64,000 nt of DNA, taken from positions 34,009,393 to 34,073,392 of the forward strand of contig OX388350.1 of the NCBI GenBank assembly GCA_947579665.1. Direction: 5' to 3'. The position numbers and the translations under genes were made by a program. The notes under the pieces are model-generated. The model was not told the origin of the DNA, ran no database searches, and saw only the letters and a program-made list of their open reading frames with translations. Numbering within the stretch: position 1 is the first letter of the stretch; every line of letters starts with the position of its first letter. This DNA is from Sympetrum striolatum (Eukaryota > Arthropoda > Insecta > Odonata > Libellulidae). Shown here piece by piece: positions 12,071-23,640 of the stretch.

Positions 12071-12510
12071 CTAGGCCATTGTTGAATTCATGAGGTGTGA
12101 GCGAACGTTTATGAAAAATCCATTTTTGAGACACCGACACATATGGGAGAGGGGATGTAGCAGCAGACGACCGATGCAAGTTGCATCACAATCGCGTCGA
12201 TTCGGCACGTCTGGCGGAGAATATTGATAAGCCGAGAGTCGCGAGGGATAACTCTTCGTCAGATCGAAATTCGATGCGATATCGAGAGAGAAATGAGTAC
12301 ATCCGCAAAAGAAATGACAACCTCCAATCACTCTTGGAGTGATACTCCAGTGCTGCGCAATTTTTCCATCCCTCGAGGTTTTCTTTTCTCCGACCTGACG
12401 TAGAAAAGAGAAGGCGGGGATTTCTGTAACAGACGATTTCGAGATAAGCGGGAATCGTTTTCAAGGTGGGTCCGAGACACGCGTCTCGGGGAGATAGCAA
12501 CATTAATCAA
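12071..12510. other. GC/CpG-rich patch with minus-strand ORFs
   Basis: Three overlapping minus ORFs (86, 105 and 60 aa) fill the patch in different frames. None shows a domain, and the frequent CpG and CGA words account for the openness. No splice sites clearly bound a single frame. Confidence 0.35.
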
Positions 12511-12827
12511 ACGAACTTGACCTATAATTGTGGGTCAGAAGGTATAATATTTAACGAGGCGCAACTGCCTAAACACTGCTATTATCTCTCTCTATTTAAT
12601 AAGGGCTACGTTAGATAACATCTTTATTACGGCTAGATCGAGCCTCTCACATCTAAGCTGAAGTCTTCATCAGCATCAGCGAATGTGTTGTAATCCGTGG
12701 GGAAAAACCGTCAATTTTATCCAGTTAAAATACTGAGTTACTTTATAGTAAGAGTATTAAAATTTCTCATTAATATTGTAAATATTTCTCTACAATTTGC
12801 ACGTATGAATCCGAACCATTTTACCGA

Positions 12828-12904
12828 CTAGCTCTCTAACTACAAGGTCCCAGGTTCGAATCCCGGCCAGTCGGATTTTTCTGGCTAGGGAATGGTTGTG
12901 TCTT
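12828..12904 (+). mobile_element. SINE-like tRNA-derived fragment
   Basis: CCGACT (12829-12834) pairs with AGTCGG (12868-12873) as a short acceptor-like stem. Between them lies CAGGTTCGAATCCC, a near-perfect Pol III B box and T-arm. The D arm is absent, so this is not a functional tRNA. The downstream GATTTTTCTGGCTAGGG resembles the body of tRNA-SINEs common in insects (from memory). An outer pair AACCATT/AATGGTT also brackets it. It differs from the SINE family at 5.4 and 56.6 kb. Confidence 0.5.
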
Positions 12905-13330
12905 TGTAAATAATTTATTTATTTATTCATTAAGAAACATCAACATACAGCACGAAGCCAATTACTGCTGATGATTAACAATAATAATAAAGAAAAAAAT
13001 AACAATAAAATCGTGAAAAATCAACAAATTTAACATATAATAAAGTAACAAATGAATATGAGCATAAAAAAATTTATAAAATTGTATATTTCCACGTCAA
13101 ACTCGCGGAATCATATTCTGGATAGATTTCGGAGATAAGAAGAAAAGATCGAAAAGAGTATTGGAGGAAATGGGAGTTGAAAATTGAAGGAATGCGAAAG
13201 AAGAGTGATCGTTTTACTATTGATAGACGGGGAGTGATCAAAGAGAAGGTATCGGATAGGCGTGTTGTTCTTGAGGGAACTCGGAAAGAGAAAAGAGAGA
13301 GTAAGAATGGGGGAATTAATAATTATTAAA
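12905..13330 (-). pseudogene. Non-LTR retrotransposon 3' end: ORF2 C-terminus, 3' UTR and AATA-type tail
   Basis: On the minus strand an open stretch of about 80 codons (roughly 13325 down to 13080) contains RTTRLSDTF, then ITPRLSIVKRSLFFRIPSIFNS. This fits the C-terminal pattern of jockey/CR1-group ORF2 proteins, in which R-x-TR, a PR-rich segment and an F-x-R-x-P-xx-(W/F)N core come in that order. The 3' UTR follows, and the copy ends with AATGAATAAATAAATAAAT at 12915-12935, a short tandem tail typical of non-LTR elements. The rest of the ORF is missing (5' truncation). It abuts the SINE-like fragment at 12.83 kb. The C-terminal match is moderately strong; clade assignment is inference. Confidence 0.55.
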
Positions 13331-14533
13331 ATGGATGTAATTGGGATCTTCCTGTTTCCATTAGATAAGTTATTATTATCATTAACAATTTCTACGTAAA
13401 ACTATTTTGATCGATAAAAAAATCGCTCTCTAATGTTTCTAGAGTGCAGATGTAATCTACTGTAAATAAAAGGCTAGGCTAAAGAAATTATAGGTCCATT
13501 CAATAATGATAAAACATTCAGATGATGTAAAAAATGCGAGAGAATAATTCGCGAATTAATTAGATATGAATAGCTGAAGCTGATGGGGGAATCTTGACAT
13601 CTCAAATGATTCAACCAGAATTATTCTAGGGAAATTGACATGATAATCAGGATTGATATTCGAACCCGGATCTTCCACCTTACGAGCGGATGCTTTCGCA
13701 AATTTACATGCAAATGCACCTTTAAACTTTTCCTATAGTAATATATCCTTCTATGAAAATGATTATTGTATCTAGTACCTTCAATAGATTGAATGAAAGA
13801 TGAATTTTCTTGACAAATTCTTTTCTGGCGATTTGGATAGGAGTTACACATCAGTATTAAAGGAAAATTTCCAGACGGCGACGGGAATCGTCATGTTCCG
13901 AAAATTCGAGAGAATAAATACACGGCTGAGATCGATTTCTCCTCACGAATCAAAATGGCCGGAAATGTAACCACCTGAGATAATATTAATATCCGCTCCA
14001 CGATTCCTAAAATATTCCTCGACCAAACTGATAACTCCGCCGAGGCCATCTTTTAGGGACGTCACGATTCAAGACTTTCATTCTCTTCGACTTACACTCG
14101 GGGATGTCTGCGATCTGTAAGGATATTCAAAAAACTCTGGAAAAGGGAAATGAGCAGGAAATTAAATTGTCACGCGCAGAAAGGGTATTCTACGCGTGGA
14201 TGAGGCGATGGACTCACTTAAATTTGAAATCAGACGTGAAATTGAGTAGGAATTCCGGTTTGGGATGGAAGATTTGGAAAACCGTCTGGAAAAGATGTAA
14301 ACAAATTTCGGAAAAGCTAATTGAATGGTTGACGCACGAAGAGTGAATTTCAACTTTCCGTTCAAATGAAGCGGAAGTGCTCAAAATTAGATACGTCGGC
14401 AAGAGATGTGTATTTTTGTCTCAGTCAAACAAAAGGATGTACTCCCTCCAATGTGTAATTTATGATGAAACGCATTTCCCTAGATATTTACGTAGGCTCA
14501 AACCAGGCGAGGCAGAAAAAAATTCAAAAAGTA
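13331..14533. other. No gene seen; possible tRNA-like trace at 13645-13700
   Basis: The minus strand near 13660 has CCGGGTTCGAATAT, like a T-arm, but without pairing acceptor ends. The 80-aa plus ORF at 14104-14346 (Lys/Arg/Trp-rich) is not recognised. Confidence 0.4.
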
Positions 14534-14684
14534 ATTATTTACATCGGAGCTCCAGCATTGCCAACTGGGTAGCGCGTTCGACTTTGGTGAATGCTGTTCT
14601 GGGTTCAAATCCAGTTGGGGTCTAAATGTTCCCTATGGCCTTAGCTGCCAAAGCACTTCGAAAGCACCATATTATTATTTACAT
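14534..14684 (+). mobile_element. tRNA-derived SINE, copy C, with target-site duplication
   Basis: The element at 14545-14673 begins with GGAGCTCCAGCATTGCCAAC and GCGCGTTCGACTTTGGTGAA, has a B-box-like GGGTTCAAATCC, then CCTTAGCTGCCAAAGCACTTC and an ATT-type tail. An 11-bp direct repeat ATTATTTACAT flanks it (14534-14544 and 14674-14684). The 3' duplication merges with the ATT tail, so part of the match could be by chance, but the TTTACAT part cannot come from the tail. The order of parts is the same as in the minus-strand copies. The tail differs enough to suggest a subfamily. Confidence 0.8.
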
Positions 14685-15400
14685 TGAAATTCATACCTAA
14701 TCTAAGTATATTTCAACCTTTTAGGATAACGATAGCAAAAACAATCCTTACGTAAAGTGCACAACAGACAGTAACTATTTTGAAAATCATATTAAAAATT
14801 ATTAATTTGATTAGAATATACCACAAAACACGTATATATCACAATCCTGCTCATCTTTTTCGATCCTACACAGGAATTTATCGGTAGTTTCTTAAATTTA
14901 AATAATAAGTCATGGTTGTTCACCCATATTTCACAGTTTCTGAGAAAGTATACTGTGGGGATGCAGTGACTATGAAAAATCACAAGCTTAGAATGATTTT
15001 GGATACTCCACTGAGTTGTTAAATTTTTAAAGTCTAAGAAATTTTCACTTAAGTTATGTGTTTGGCGATCAATAACCTCATATAATAACCGGTTTATAAT
15101 AATTAATATTGATATCTACCAACCATGCAAAATAATCAGCTTCTTCAGTTGTATTTATAATTGTAAAGCATTCCGACTAAGGAAACACTTGGGAGGCGAC
15201 ACGGTTTATCACAAGTACGAACGATACCCGTAAAGATTTAACAATTAAATATGAAACTAAATTGGATATAGAGCATTACAAAGATATAGTAAAACCTCTC
15301 TTCCATCGACTCTTCACCGAAATAAAAAATAAACCAACATGAGGTACCTCCTATTACTTTAGAACCTTTCAAACGAGCGAACCTAACTGTAATGAAGTTG
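14685..15400. other. AT-rich DNA, no gene seen
   Basis: I identified no ORF, repeat or RNA signal. Confidence 0.6.
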
Positions 15401-15945
15401 AAGAGAGCTTACGCTCTTTGCCATGTTGTACATTGGTACACTGGAACGACACTAAATATGAATTGAAAGCATGCGTATATTCAAACTCTCCTTCTTTCTC
15501 CCATAGCTTAGCAACGATTGTAACGCTAGCATCGAACCTACTCCGACAGAGTTTATGGGATACCTTCTCCAAGTGCATCCTGGGATATCAAAGTGCAACG
15601 CCTGTTGGCAACAAAGCGCCGATTCTCGTACTGCTTCCGCTCAACGTAAGGGTGGAGAGTCGGCATATTCCATTCCCATATATGCATCACAGAGCACCCG
15701 ATGCATACGAATCCATTCATAAGTAAATGCCCCACGTCGGAGGGGAATGCTTACGATGCACGGGGAAGACAATCCTAAGGTTTCAGTCCCTCGCAGGTGA
15801 ATTGACTGAAATATTGATATATGGACGTTTTCCTTCTTGGTATGCGACCCTCTCAACGACATTGGTCAGGAATGAGGACTCCTCGCACGGTGGTCACCCG
15901 GGTCGAGAGATGCTTACGGGACATAAAATTCTGTCGTAAATTTCA
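15401..15945. other. GC-richer patch with two-strand ORFs
   Basis: A plus ORF of 102 aa (15418-15726) and minus ORFs of 60-73 aa overlap. None carries a motif. It looks like the other CpG-rich patches in this window. Confidence 0.35.
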
Positions 15946-18269
15946 CAGTAGTGATAAACGTGGAATGTAACTTTAGATTTATTCTGGATTACGCAGGTGG
16001 TTTGAGCGCGAGTTTCGCGATCCCACAATAAAGAGAAAGTAAAATAGTAAATGGAAAATTTCAAAAGCAAGAGAGATAAATAATGATTCCGAATTTCCCT
16101 AGATTTGTCTAGCCTGTTATAATCCTACTATAGTGCTACAAAGGGGGTTGTCATTAGCTAGTAAAAGGTATACTGTATAGACTTGACGAGTTGGGTCTCT
16201 TCGAAGAAAAACTTGAAGTATCCAAGAAATTGTAGAAAAAACATCTAGCTTAAACTGAGTTGCGTGTCACCTACATTTTAACAGCCCGACGTTGGATTTG
16301 TGGTGTCCGGGAGAAAGGACTTAATCGGTAATCTAATTGGAATTTAATCGAATCTAATATCCACGTCAATTTCACTCGGCAGTATTAATGTAAATGACAG
16401 ATTAATTTGACATGAATACGGGGCCGCAATTAGCTTGTAAGCCACAGGTTCTCCTTTGTGTTAGATCCATAGTTGCCGATTTAGCTATTTTGTCTCATTA
16501 AGGAGTTTTTTATTCTTTTAATGTTTTCTTTTATTTTCTAACGATACCCTGCTCTATATCTAGAATACTAAATTTTTTGTGTACTCGAGAAATTATATTT
16601 ATAAATCTTATAAATACATATGAAATGGCATCACGCGTATTACAGATATAACATGTTTAGTATAAATTTTACGAGTTTTATGAACTTGTATTTTCTATTG
16701 AATAAGTTACTAAACACTAACAACTAATTTAATTGAATCATTATAACTTAAACAATCAAAGGTTTGTTGCTCTTTATTTTCTAGGTTTAGAGATCTGTCA
16801 GCTAATTTATGGGGCACAGCTAGCATTATTCTGAAAACAAATGAAATCTACGATCAGCTTTGAAAGGAGTTATCAAGTAAAAAAATCATTAGTCTCAGTA
16901 GAATCTTATTAAAAAGTTCACTTTACCCAAATCTTACACCTACACGATAAAGAAAAATCGAAGCAATACTTTTATATACCCGGAGTTGTACAGGAGTGAA
17001 AAATATTCCATCATTTATTTTATTTACCCACAAATTCAACTTTTAATGTGCTTCAAAAATATTCCGAAACACTTATTTAACCCCTTTATTATCGGTATGT
17101 TTTCAAACGATATGTTAGCGAACCTTATTCAATAACGTGCTGGCAAAACCGGCTCCAGATACTTGGTTGCGTTGTGATAAAAATTGCCCTCGCTTTCGTA
17201 TACCTTGTACGGTTACATTTCACAAGAAAAGATTGATAGCTCGAATGCATCGTCATCTGTGGCCATTACCAGAGCCATAATATTTTTATAACCCCTTTTA
17301 CAGTATTTTTACCGCACCTTCAGTATCGCTCCTCAGGCACTGACTCCGTTCACCTCGATCTTTGAGGTGTCTCTTTACTGGTATGAGGGCCGTATATTTT
17401 TTATCGAGCCGGCGCTCCTTCTTAATATTTTTTCTTTTAAAATTGAACACTGCTTCTTGGTACGTAGTGAGTGAGATAAATGAAATGTGTTCCAGGTAAA
17501 CTCTTTTGAAAATCAGTTCTTTGAGGGGGAACTTTTCGACGAAACTCAAAAATGCCTTCTGAAGATAAATTGTTCTTCATAGATTTGTATACCTGGTTTT
17601 GAGATTTCTCACGTATAGAACGATTCATCGTTTTAAGAGACGTTGGTTAGTAGAATTTATTTCAGAAAAGACTGAAATATCTTAATGAATATTCAGTTAA
17701 ATTGAGCAAACGTTTCAAATCACAATTAAGAAGTTTTCTTAAGTGTAACTCAATTCATATGCTCGAAATATTTGCTCACTTATTCTTTCGTTTGCTTAAA
17801 GAAATTATTTTTTAGAAATTTTATGCTTGCGATTCAACATTCGTTAGATGAAAAAATCTATGTATCGAATCTTTAGCTTCTCGTATTTTGAATAAGAGAA
17901 GCACTTTTTGAGGGTTGGTACCGAACCTGTATTCAGTAACGCATTTATCCTGTCACGAAAAGCCCTTCGTTAAAAGAAGGTTCCTTTTATATCAGTTCAT
18001 CAAGATACTTTTTTTAAGGATTCATCGTTACTGTCATCTACTTGTAGGTATTTAAATTCACTTTTCAAGCATGTTACGTTAATCATCGTCTTCATGATAG
18101 AAGACATAAATCTTAATATAACAATAAGGTAATTGGAAGACAGATTACTTTTTACAGGGTGATTTTAAATGTGAATGGTTCATTCTGTAAAATATTCAGG
18201 AACCGTTTAGAGGGGGAATAATTCATGAAGTCTCACGTTCTTGGAAGAAATCAAGACGACTTCTTTTAT
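15946..18269. other. AT-rich DNA, no gene seen
   Basis: Minus ORFs near 17298-17628 (83 and 63 aa) are Lys/Phe-rich and unrecognised. There are no repeats shared with other parts of the window that I can see. Confidence 0.5.
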
Positions 18270-18660
18270 CTACATCTGTCAGTAAGGTATTCAGCTCGGA
18301 GCACGGTTGGAACTTCACCACACCTGATATAAGCTACCAAGAGGTAGTAGAAAGGAGCGAGGCTTACTATTATAGAAAAGATGAGGAGTGAGGTAGCTTG
18401 ACTTCACTTTCCCCACCAAGCAAGGATATTATAAGGGTAACATGTCCAGGTGAGTGAAGCACAATAACTCTACTAATAAGATTTTTCTTAGCATTCCATA
18501 AGGAGAGACCTAATTAAGTGATATTATTCAACATCAGTCATACCTCAATAGCTACCATGCCATCACAGCCATGAATAAGACTGTTGAAAAAGTAGACCAA
18601 TAATACATTTCTCTCTATCCTGTACCAAATGATAAATAAAGAATATGTCAATGTACAGTA
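18270..18660 (+). repeat. Dispersed repeat family 1, copy 2
   Basis: This is the longest copy. 18285-18420 matches the minus-strand copy at 2.5 kb (GTAAGGTATTCA, CACGGTTGGA, ACCAAGAGGTAGTAGA, GAGCGAGGC). 18350-18400 matches 48255-48310 (GAGGCTTACTAT, then GAGTGAGGTAG). 18490-18640 matches both 56220-56345 (ATTCCATAAGGAGAGACCT, ATACCTCA, AGCTACCATGCCATCACA) and 48480-48520 (CTCTATCCTGTAC(C/T)AAATGA). Together the copies outline one element of at least 380 bp. No terminal repeats or coding frame are found. Confidence 0.65.
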
Positions 18661-19070
18661 CCAAGTACTTTGAGCATTTATGCATGCATAAGAAAGCTAT
18701 TAACAAATAGTAAGATCATATAGTTAATTGTTAAATAATTTGAAAATTTTGAAATAAAATCTCTTTGATAGCATTAAACCTGACGATATGAATTAATTTA
18801 ATGCTGTTAACTCTTTTAGCAGCTAATCACTTTGAAACGACACGTTAAATCATCAAAAAATAATCAATAGTCGTCCGCTGAAAATTTAAGAAAGTAGATG
18901 TTTTAATGTGGAGCTAAAACAGCAACAGTCCAGCATTTGCGGACGGACTGAATATGCCAACCCGTAGTCGAAAGGAGTGGAAAAATAAACTGCTGAAGAA
19001 ATTACAAAGCATTCTCTCTTTCAAAATGTATGTCAAGTTCCACAAAGGTACGCTTGAAAATGCTAATATT
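18661..19070. other. AT-rich DNA, no gene seen
   Basis: Nothing recognisable. Confidence 0.6.
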
Positions 19071-19510
19071 TTATTTTACAAGGACATGAACTCGAAACCG
19101 TTTTGCATTATCAAGTAAACTTTTCAACTCCGATTCAAAAACAAAATCAATAACCCGCTGAAATGATCGCGAAACGGTTCTCTCTATTGCGACCCGGATA
19201 CATCCCTTCCGCTTCCTCATTTTTCCACTCAGTCGCAGATATTCAATCGCGAAACCCCCGATCTCCACCCCCGTTGCCGCACCGTTAATCTCCACCACCT
19301 GTGCCACACGCTTTCCCCGGAAGGTTGGCAACAGCGTCCACTCCACCCACCCTTTGAGAACGGTCCACAGGGTGTTTTTCAAAGAGGGTTTTTAAAGTGG
19401 GGGAGCTGCCTTTGACGGCCGTCGGCTGGAGACACGTGCATGAATGAAGGTGTCGTGAGAACGGGGGAGTGAAGGAATCGAGGGAGAGTACCACGGCGTT
19501 CATATCAGAG
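19071..19510. other. GC/CpG-rich patch with minus-strand ORFs
   Basis: Minus ORFs of 103 aa (19071-19382) and 72 aa (19285-19503) overlap in different frames, and neither has a known motif. CpG words such as CGCGAAACCCCCG are frequent. Confidence 0.35.
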
Positions 19511-21485
19511 CCCCGTTAAAATGATGCAGCGGTCCATTATGATAGAGTATGGAAAAAGCGTTCTGCAACAGACGCCGCTAACCTGCCTATCTAGAAGTGG
19601 AAGTGAAAAATATCAAGTTTAAGTATGAAGGGGCGGATCAAGGGAATTCCCATAGGTGGAGACCACAGGGAAATTTATTCTGAAGAGGGAGGAATGGTTT
19701 GGAGTGTATAGACTCACAAGCGGGCTTTCATGCTATTCCATAGTAGTGACAATATACTTGAGTGTTATTACATGGTAATTCAGCGTATAGGAATATAGTC
19801 AAGGGCGGTTTTATTAATCTGACAAGTCTAAGCACATTTCTGTGGCAGTCATACTAAAGAACTAAAACACTTGGTAATTCCAACAGAGTTTAGAAATAGA
19901 TATCTTCAGGTAAAGAAAGTTGCCTTTATAAAAAATATAGTCTGTGGAAATTATCAAGTGTTTACGTCTCTAAGGCGAATTTAATATTATACACTGGTAG
20001 TAGGTTCCGCAATAATTAGGGCCACCATGAAGGTTGAAATGAGGTAATATATATAATTTCGCACAACTTAGATGGGAAATATGTTCCCTGATTAGTAGTA
20101 TATAATACAAGTAACTGTCGTTCTCATTATTTCATCATTCATGACATAAACATGATTTAACACTCTTTAGTAAGAATTCATAGATATTTACGAAAAGTTA
20201 CCATTAGTTATTTACAAAATCATTTCCTGATTCTTACGTCTTGGGCCTCTTATGTTATAAAACCGCTCATCATATATGTTATCTGTATGTTATTAGCAAT
20301 GATAGGGGAAAATGGTTATTAAAACTTATTAGCTGCTTATCACGATTAAGAGAGCATCTTAAAGCTTAAAGGATAAACGAAAGTGCAAATTGTTGACTTA
20401 ACTTGGACTTGAACTCGACTCTTCCTCGGTCCTCCTCCTCCACTCACGTCGAATGTTTTCACTTCCGTTCGTCGTTGGGTCTGACTAGTTAATTTTATAA
20501 GGTTGCTGGACATGTCAGAGATCATTCAAATTTCTCAATGACCTGCTGGGAAGAGGGGGACGATAGCCCCCTAGCGTTCCTTCGTACCTTCATCTCGTGT
20601 ATGTACGGACACGGACCGTCTGGCACAGAGTAAGCCGATACCTTTACATGGGTCCCTTATCATGAAACATGTATGACATTTTTTAATAAAGGGGGATATC
20701 TCGCCAACCCCTCTAGGGGTAGAAGATCACAAGTTGTACAAATTCTCACTTATTCATCATGTATAATATATAACGGCGTGGATTATATCTTGGCGAGTTA
20801 AAATCGAGTTTCAAACATTTTTTCGTCAGGATGGATATAAATATTTAAATAAAGATGTATGATTTGCGTATTATTTGATGAATATATTTTGAACTCGATT
20901 ATTTATCCTGAACAATAATTGTAAGATGATACCCAGGATGGATAACTATTCTTACACAATAAATAATGAAAATGAAATACTTTTACTCTACCGGTGTTTT
21001 CATTCTTAACCTTATGGATTCTTATGGACCACAAAGTAGTGCCTGAAGGATTCAATTATATTCTGATATCAACATCAATCACTTGCTTCCTAATGTAGTC
21101 TGAAGTCCTTGGTGCATAATTGAGGGATTATCTAACCAATTTGGAGATTGAAGGGAGATTCGTCATTATAAACATATTATACGACTAGATAAAGTTCTTT
21201 ATTTCAATCCCTATTCGATTTTTCATTTACCATATACGATATATCTGCAGTAGTGTTTAATCGCTTACTCCTTTCTATAATAAATTCATGTAATTTAAAT
21301 TCCACACTCAAAATTTTATAAATTTAATCTTTAGATGTTCCGATTTGTATTTACGAAATCGTTCATTTTGTTTTCAATAGCCAATGATCTATTGTAAAGG
21401 CTTAAAGCAGTTTCTGGCTTTCGATAAACAAAAGAACTGAAAGATAAAGGACGCATTTACGTAGACATTCATCGAAAAATCAACT
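19511..21485. other. AT-rich DNA, no gene seen
   Basis: No ORF of note, RNA gene or repeat family was found. Confidence 0.6.
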
Positions 21486-21960
21486 CCTGAAATTCTCTCA
21501 CCCCAACCCTAAGCGACGCCACTTCTCCACATTTTGTGACGAATTGATTTTTTCCTCTTCAGAAGCATTTTCGAGGCTGGGGCAGATGGCACTCGGAAGA
21601 TGTTTGGTGACGCCGAGTCCTCCGATGCACCACAACGGTGGGAACCTGAAACAGCTGTTCGTCTCCAGAAAGTGTCGCAGGAAGTCCTCCTCCGTGAGAT
21701 CTGGGGGAGACCCTCCCCGGAAGGAAGACAGGGCGTCCGCAGAAAAAAGCGGTGCGACGGGACCACGCCTTCCGTCCATTGGCGTGGGCGATTTGCTGTG
21801 GGTGCGGCTAAAGGCGTGGGTTTGGAATTATGGGGAGTTTTCGCGGGAAATGACGCCGTCCGAAAGGTGGACGTTGTCCAAGCCGGTGATTAACGAGTCA
21901 CGCTTACAGTCTGGGGGATAGGGTTGCAAGAGGAGTGTACCCTCTCGAAGAGGTAATTAG
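21486..21960. other. GC/CpG-rich patch, ORFs on both strands
   Basis: This is one of the strongest GC rises in the window. Plus ORFs of 125 aa (21544-21921) and 97 aa (21600-21893) and minus ORFs of 93 and 85 aa all overlap, which is the signature of composition rather than of one gene. No domain is seen in any of the four. Confidence 0.45.
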
Positions 21961-23159
21961 GGTTCGGAGGCAAACCGTTTGACTTTATGGTTGCGAGTGG
22001 AAACTGGATCAAACGATACCTGTAGCTAAAGATAGCGGTGTCGTTTAGGGTATGTTTTTCATACTTGCCGCTCTTAGCGGTAAAATTCGCAAGTGGTAGG
22101 TTAGAGAGAGATCCAATATTAACGGAAACAAGGGCAAAGCAAACAGCATAGCGAGTATTTCTACTCGGCGTACTTAGGCAAAAGTATAGACACATATAAG
22201 GAAGGAAATAAAGAAAAAGCGAGGAAGTGAAATATATATAAAACTTATATTTTACTAAAGTGTAAGAGGAATAAATTTCCAAATATCACACGAAAGAAAT
22301 ACCTTCATTCCTAGGTTAGTTTCTACAGTTGTTTATATTTCAGAACTAATCATTATTTAGAAGGTCAATCTTAGATACATAGATACATATATATATTTAC
22401 TATAGTGTAAATATGTCCCAAAAATCTATAAAAATATCAAAAAAATCAGATTTCCAGCAAACCAGGTGCCATCATAATACAAATGTAATAAACTTAATAT
22501 GTTTCAAAAATTTAGCTAAACATTTAAGTAAACAAATTAAATATTTTAGAAATAATTTATCGGTGGCTCCTTTCGCTAATTCATTAAAATTCGGATCCAC
22601 AAGAGATTTACGCAACACAAATCATAAGTGATCATTAAGTGATAATAAATTTCTTAAATTATGCTATTACTCGTGATTCTTAGTCAGGAATAAGCGAAGT
22701 AAAAGCCTTCATTTTTATGCTGCGATTCCTTATCAAATTCCAAGGCATGCTTTGTTCGATATTTAAATCAAGATCTAAAGATATTGAAGAACATTTAAGA
22801 CTTACGTATTTTGGTGGTATATCACAAGCAGGATTCGAGAGTCAGGCCTTTCATGTTTCACGAAATTCGGCCTATTTCCAACTGAAAACATCACAATCAC
22901 TTTTTCACTAAAACTCTATTTTCCTCAAGCCATCGCAACACAATTCAGAATTCACATCAGCATTAACACTCACGCCAGAAGCAATCACACACATTCACGA
23001 ATTGTTTGGAGAAATACGGAGATGGTGTAAATAAATCTCCTAAATCCGAACGGAGAAGGCTAAAATCAAAGACGTCGACAAGCAATTACGCAGTAATACC
23101 AATCAAAGTCGAGTCAACAGGAGCCACTGACTAACTACGGCTGGAAGAAAACACTTTTC
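21961..23159. other. AT-rich DNA, no gene seen
   Basis: The minus ORF at 21890-22282 (130 aa) is rich in Tyr, Phe, Ser and Leu but matches nothing I know. The plus ORFs at 22413 and 22717 are also unrecognised. Confidence 0.45.
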
Positions 23160-23640
23160 CACTAGTTATAATAGGCACCCGGTGCGCGCGTCAACCGTAT
23201 ATCCTTTCGTGGGCGGCTCGGAAGTAAAACTGAGTTTTTCGAGAATTTCGGCCCGAAAATCTCGACCAATCACGAGCTATATCCGGCGAGCAGCTGGAGG
23301 AGTTTCTCTACCAGAGTCTGCAGATCTTCGGAGCGGAGGAAGGCGATACGTTGCCTCCAGACCGTGTCGCTCTCGAATTCGATCAAATTGCATCCCGACG
23401 CCTGCAAATAAAAAGATCCCGCTCCCTCTTTGTTTTTCGGATTTTTCTTGCGAACTCAAAAGTTCCCACGATTTTGCCTTTCTCGTTAGCGCTCTGCCGA
23501 GGTGTGGACTTGTTTTGCAACGAAAAAGAAGCACGTTGGATCATGGTGGCGGAATTCCATCGCAACGGAGAAAAACAAACAAAACTGCACTTAAATAAAC
23601 GCAGAGCGAAAACCCAGAACGCGCGGCGTAAATTTCCGAG
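23160..23640 (+). other. CpG-rich patch ending in a strong splice-donor-like site (candidate first exon)
   Basis: A CpG-rich block begins near 23180 and stops at CCGAG/GTAAGT (donor after 23640), which fits the consensus well. Upstream, ATCATGG at 23540-23546 gives a good initiation context. The frame from 23543 stays open to the donor, encoding 32 residues of very basic composition (MVAEFHRNGEKQTKLHLNKR at the start). CpG-rich 5' region, ATG and donor together are what a first exon with its 5' UTR looks like. However, no partner exon or family is recognised, and a longer overlapping ORF (138 aa, 23182-23598) is open in another frame. A chance donor is quite possible. Confidence 0.25.

Noticed and set aside
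21486..21921. Protein-coding gene in the GC-rich patch (ORFs of 125, 97, 93 and 85 aa)
   Set aside because: All frames on both strands are open at once, which follows from GC-rich composition; no domain or splice pattern favours one.
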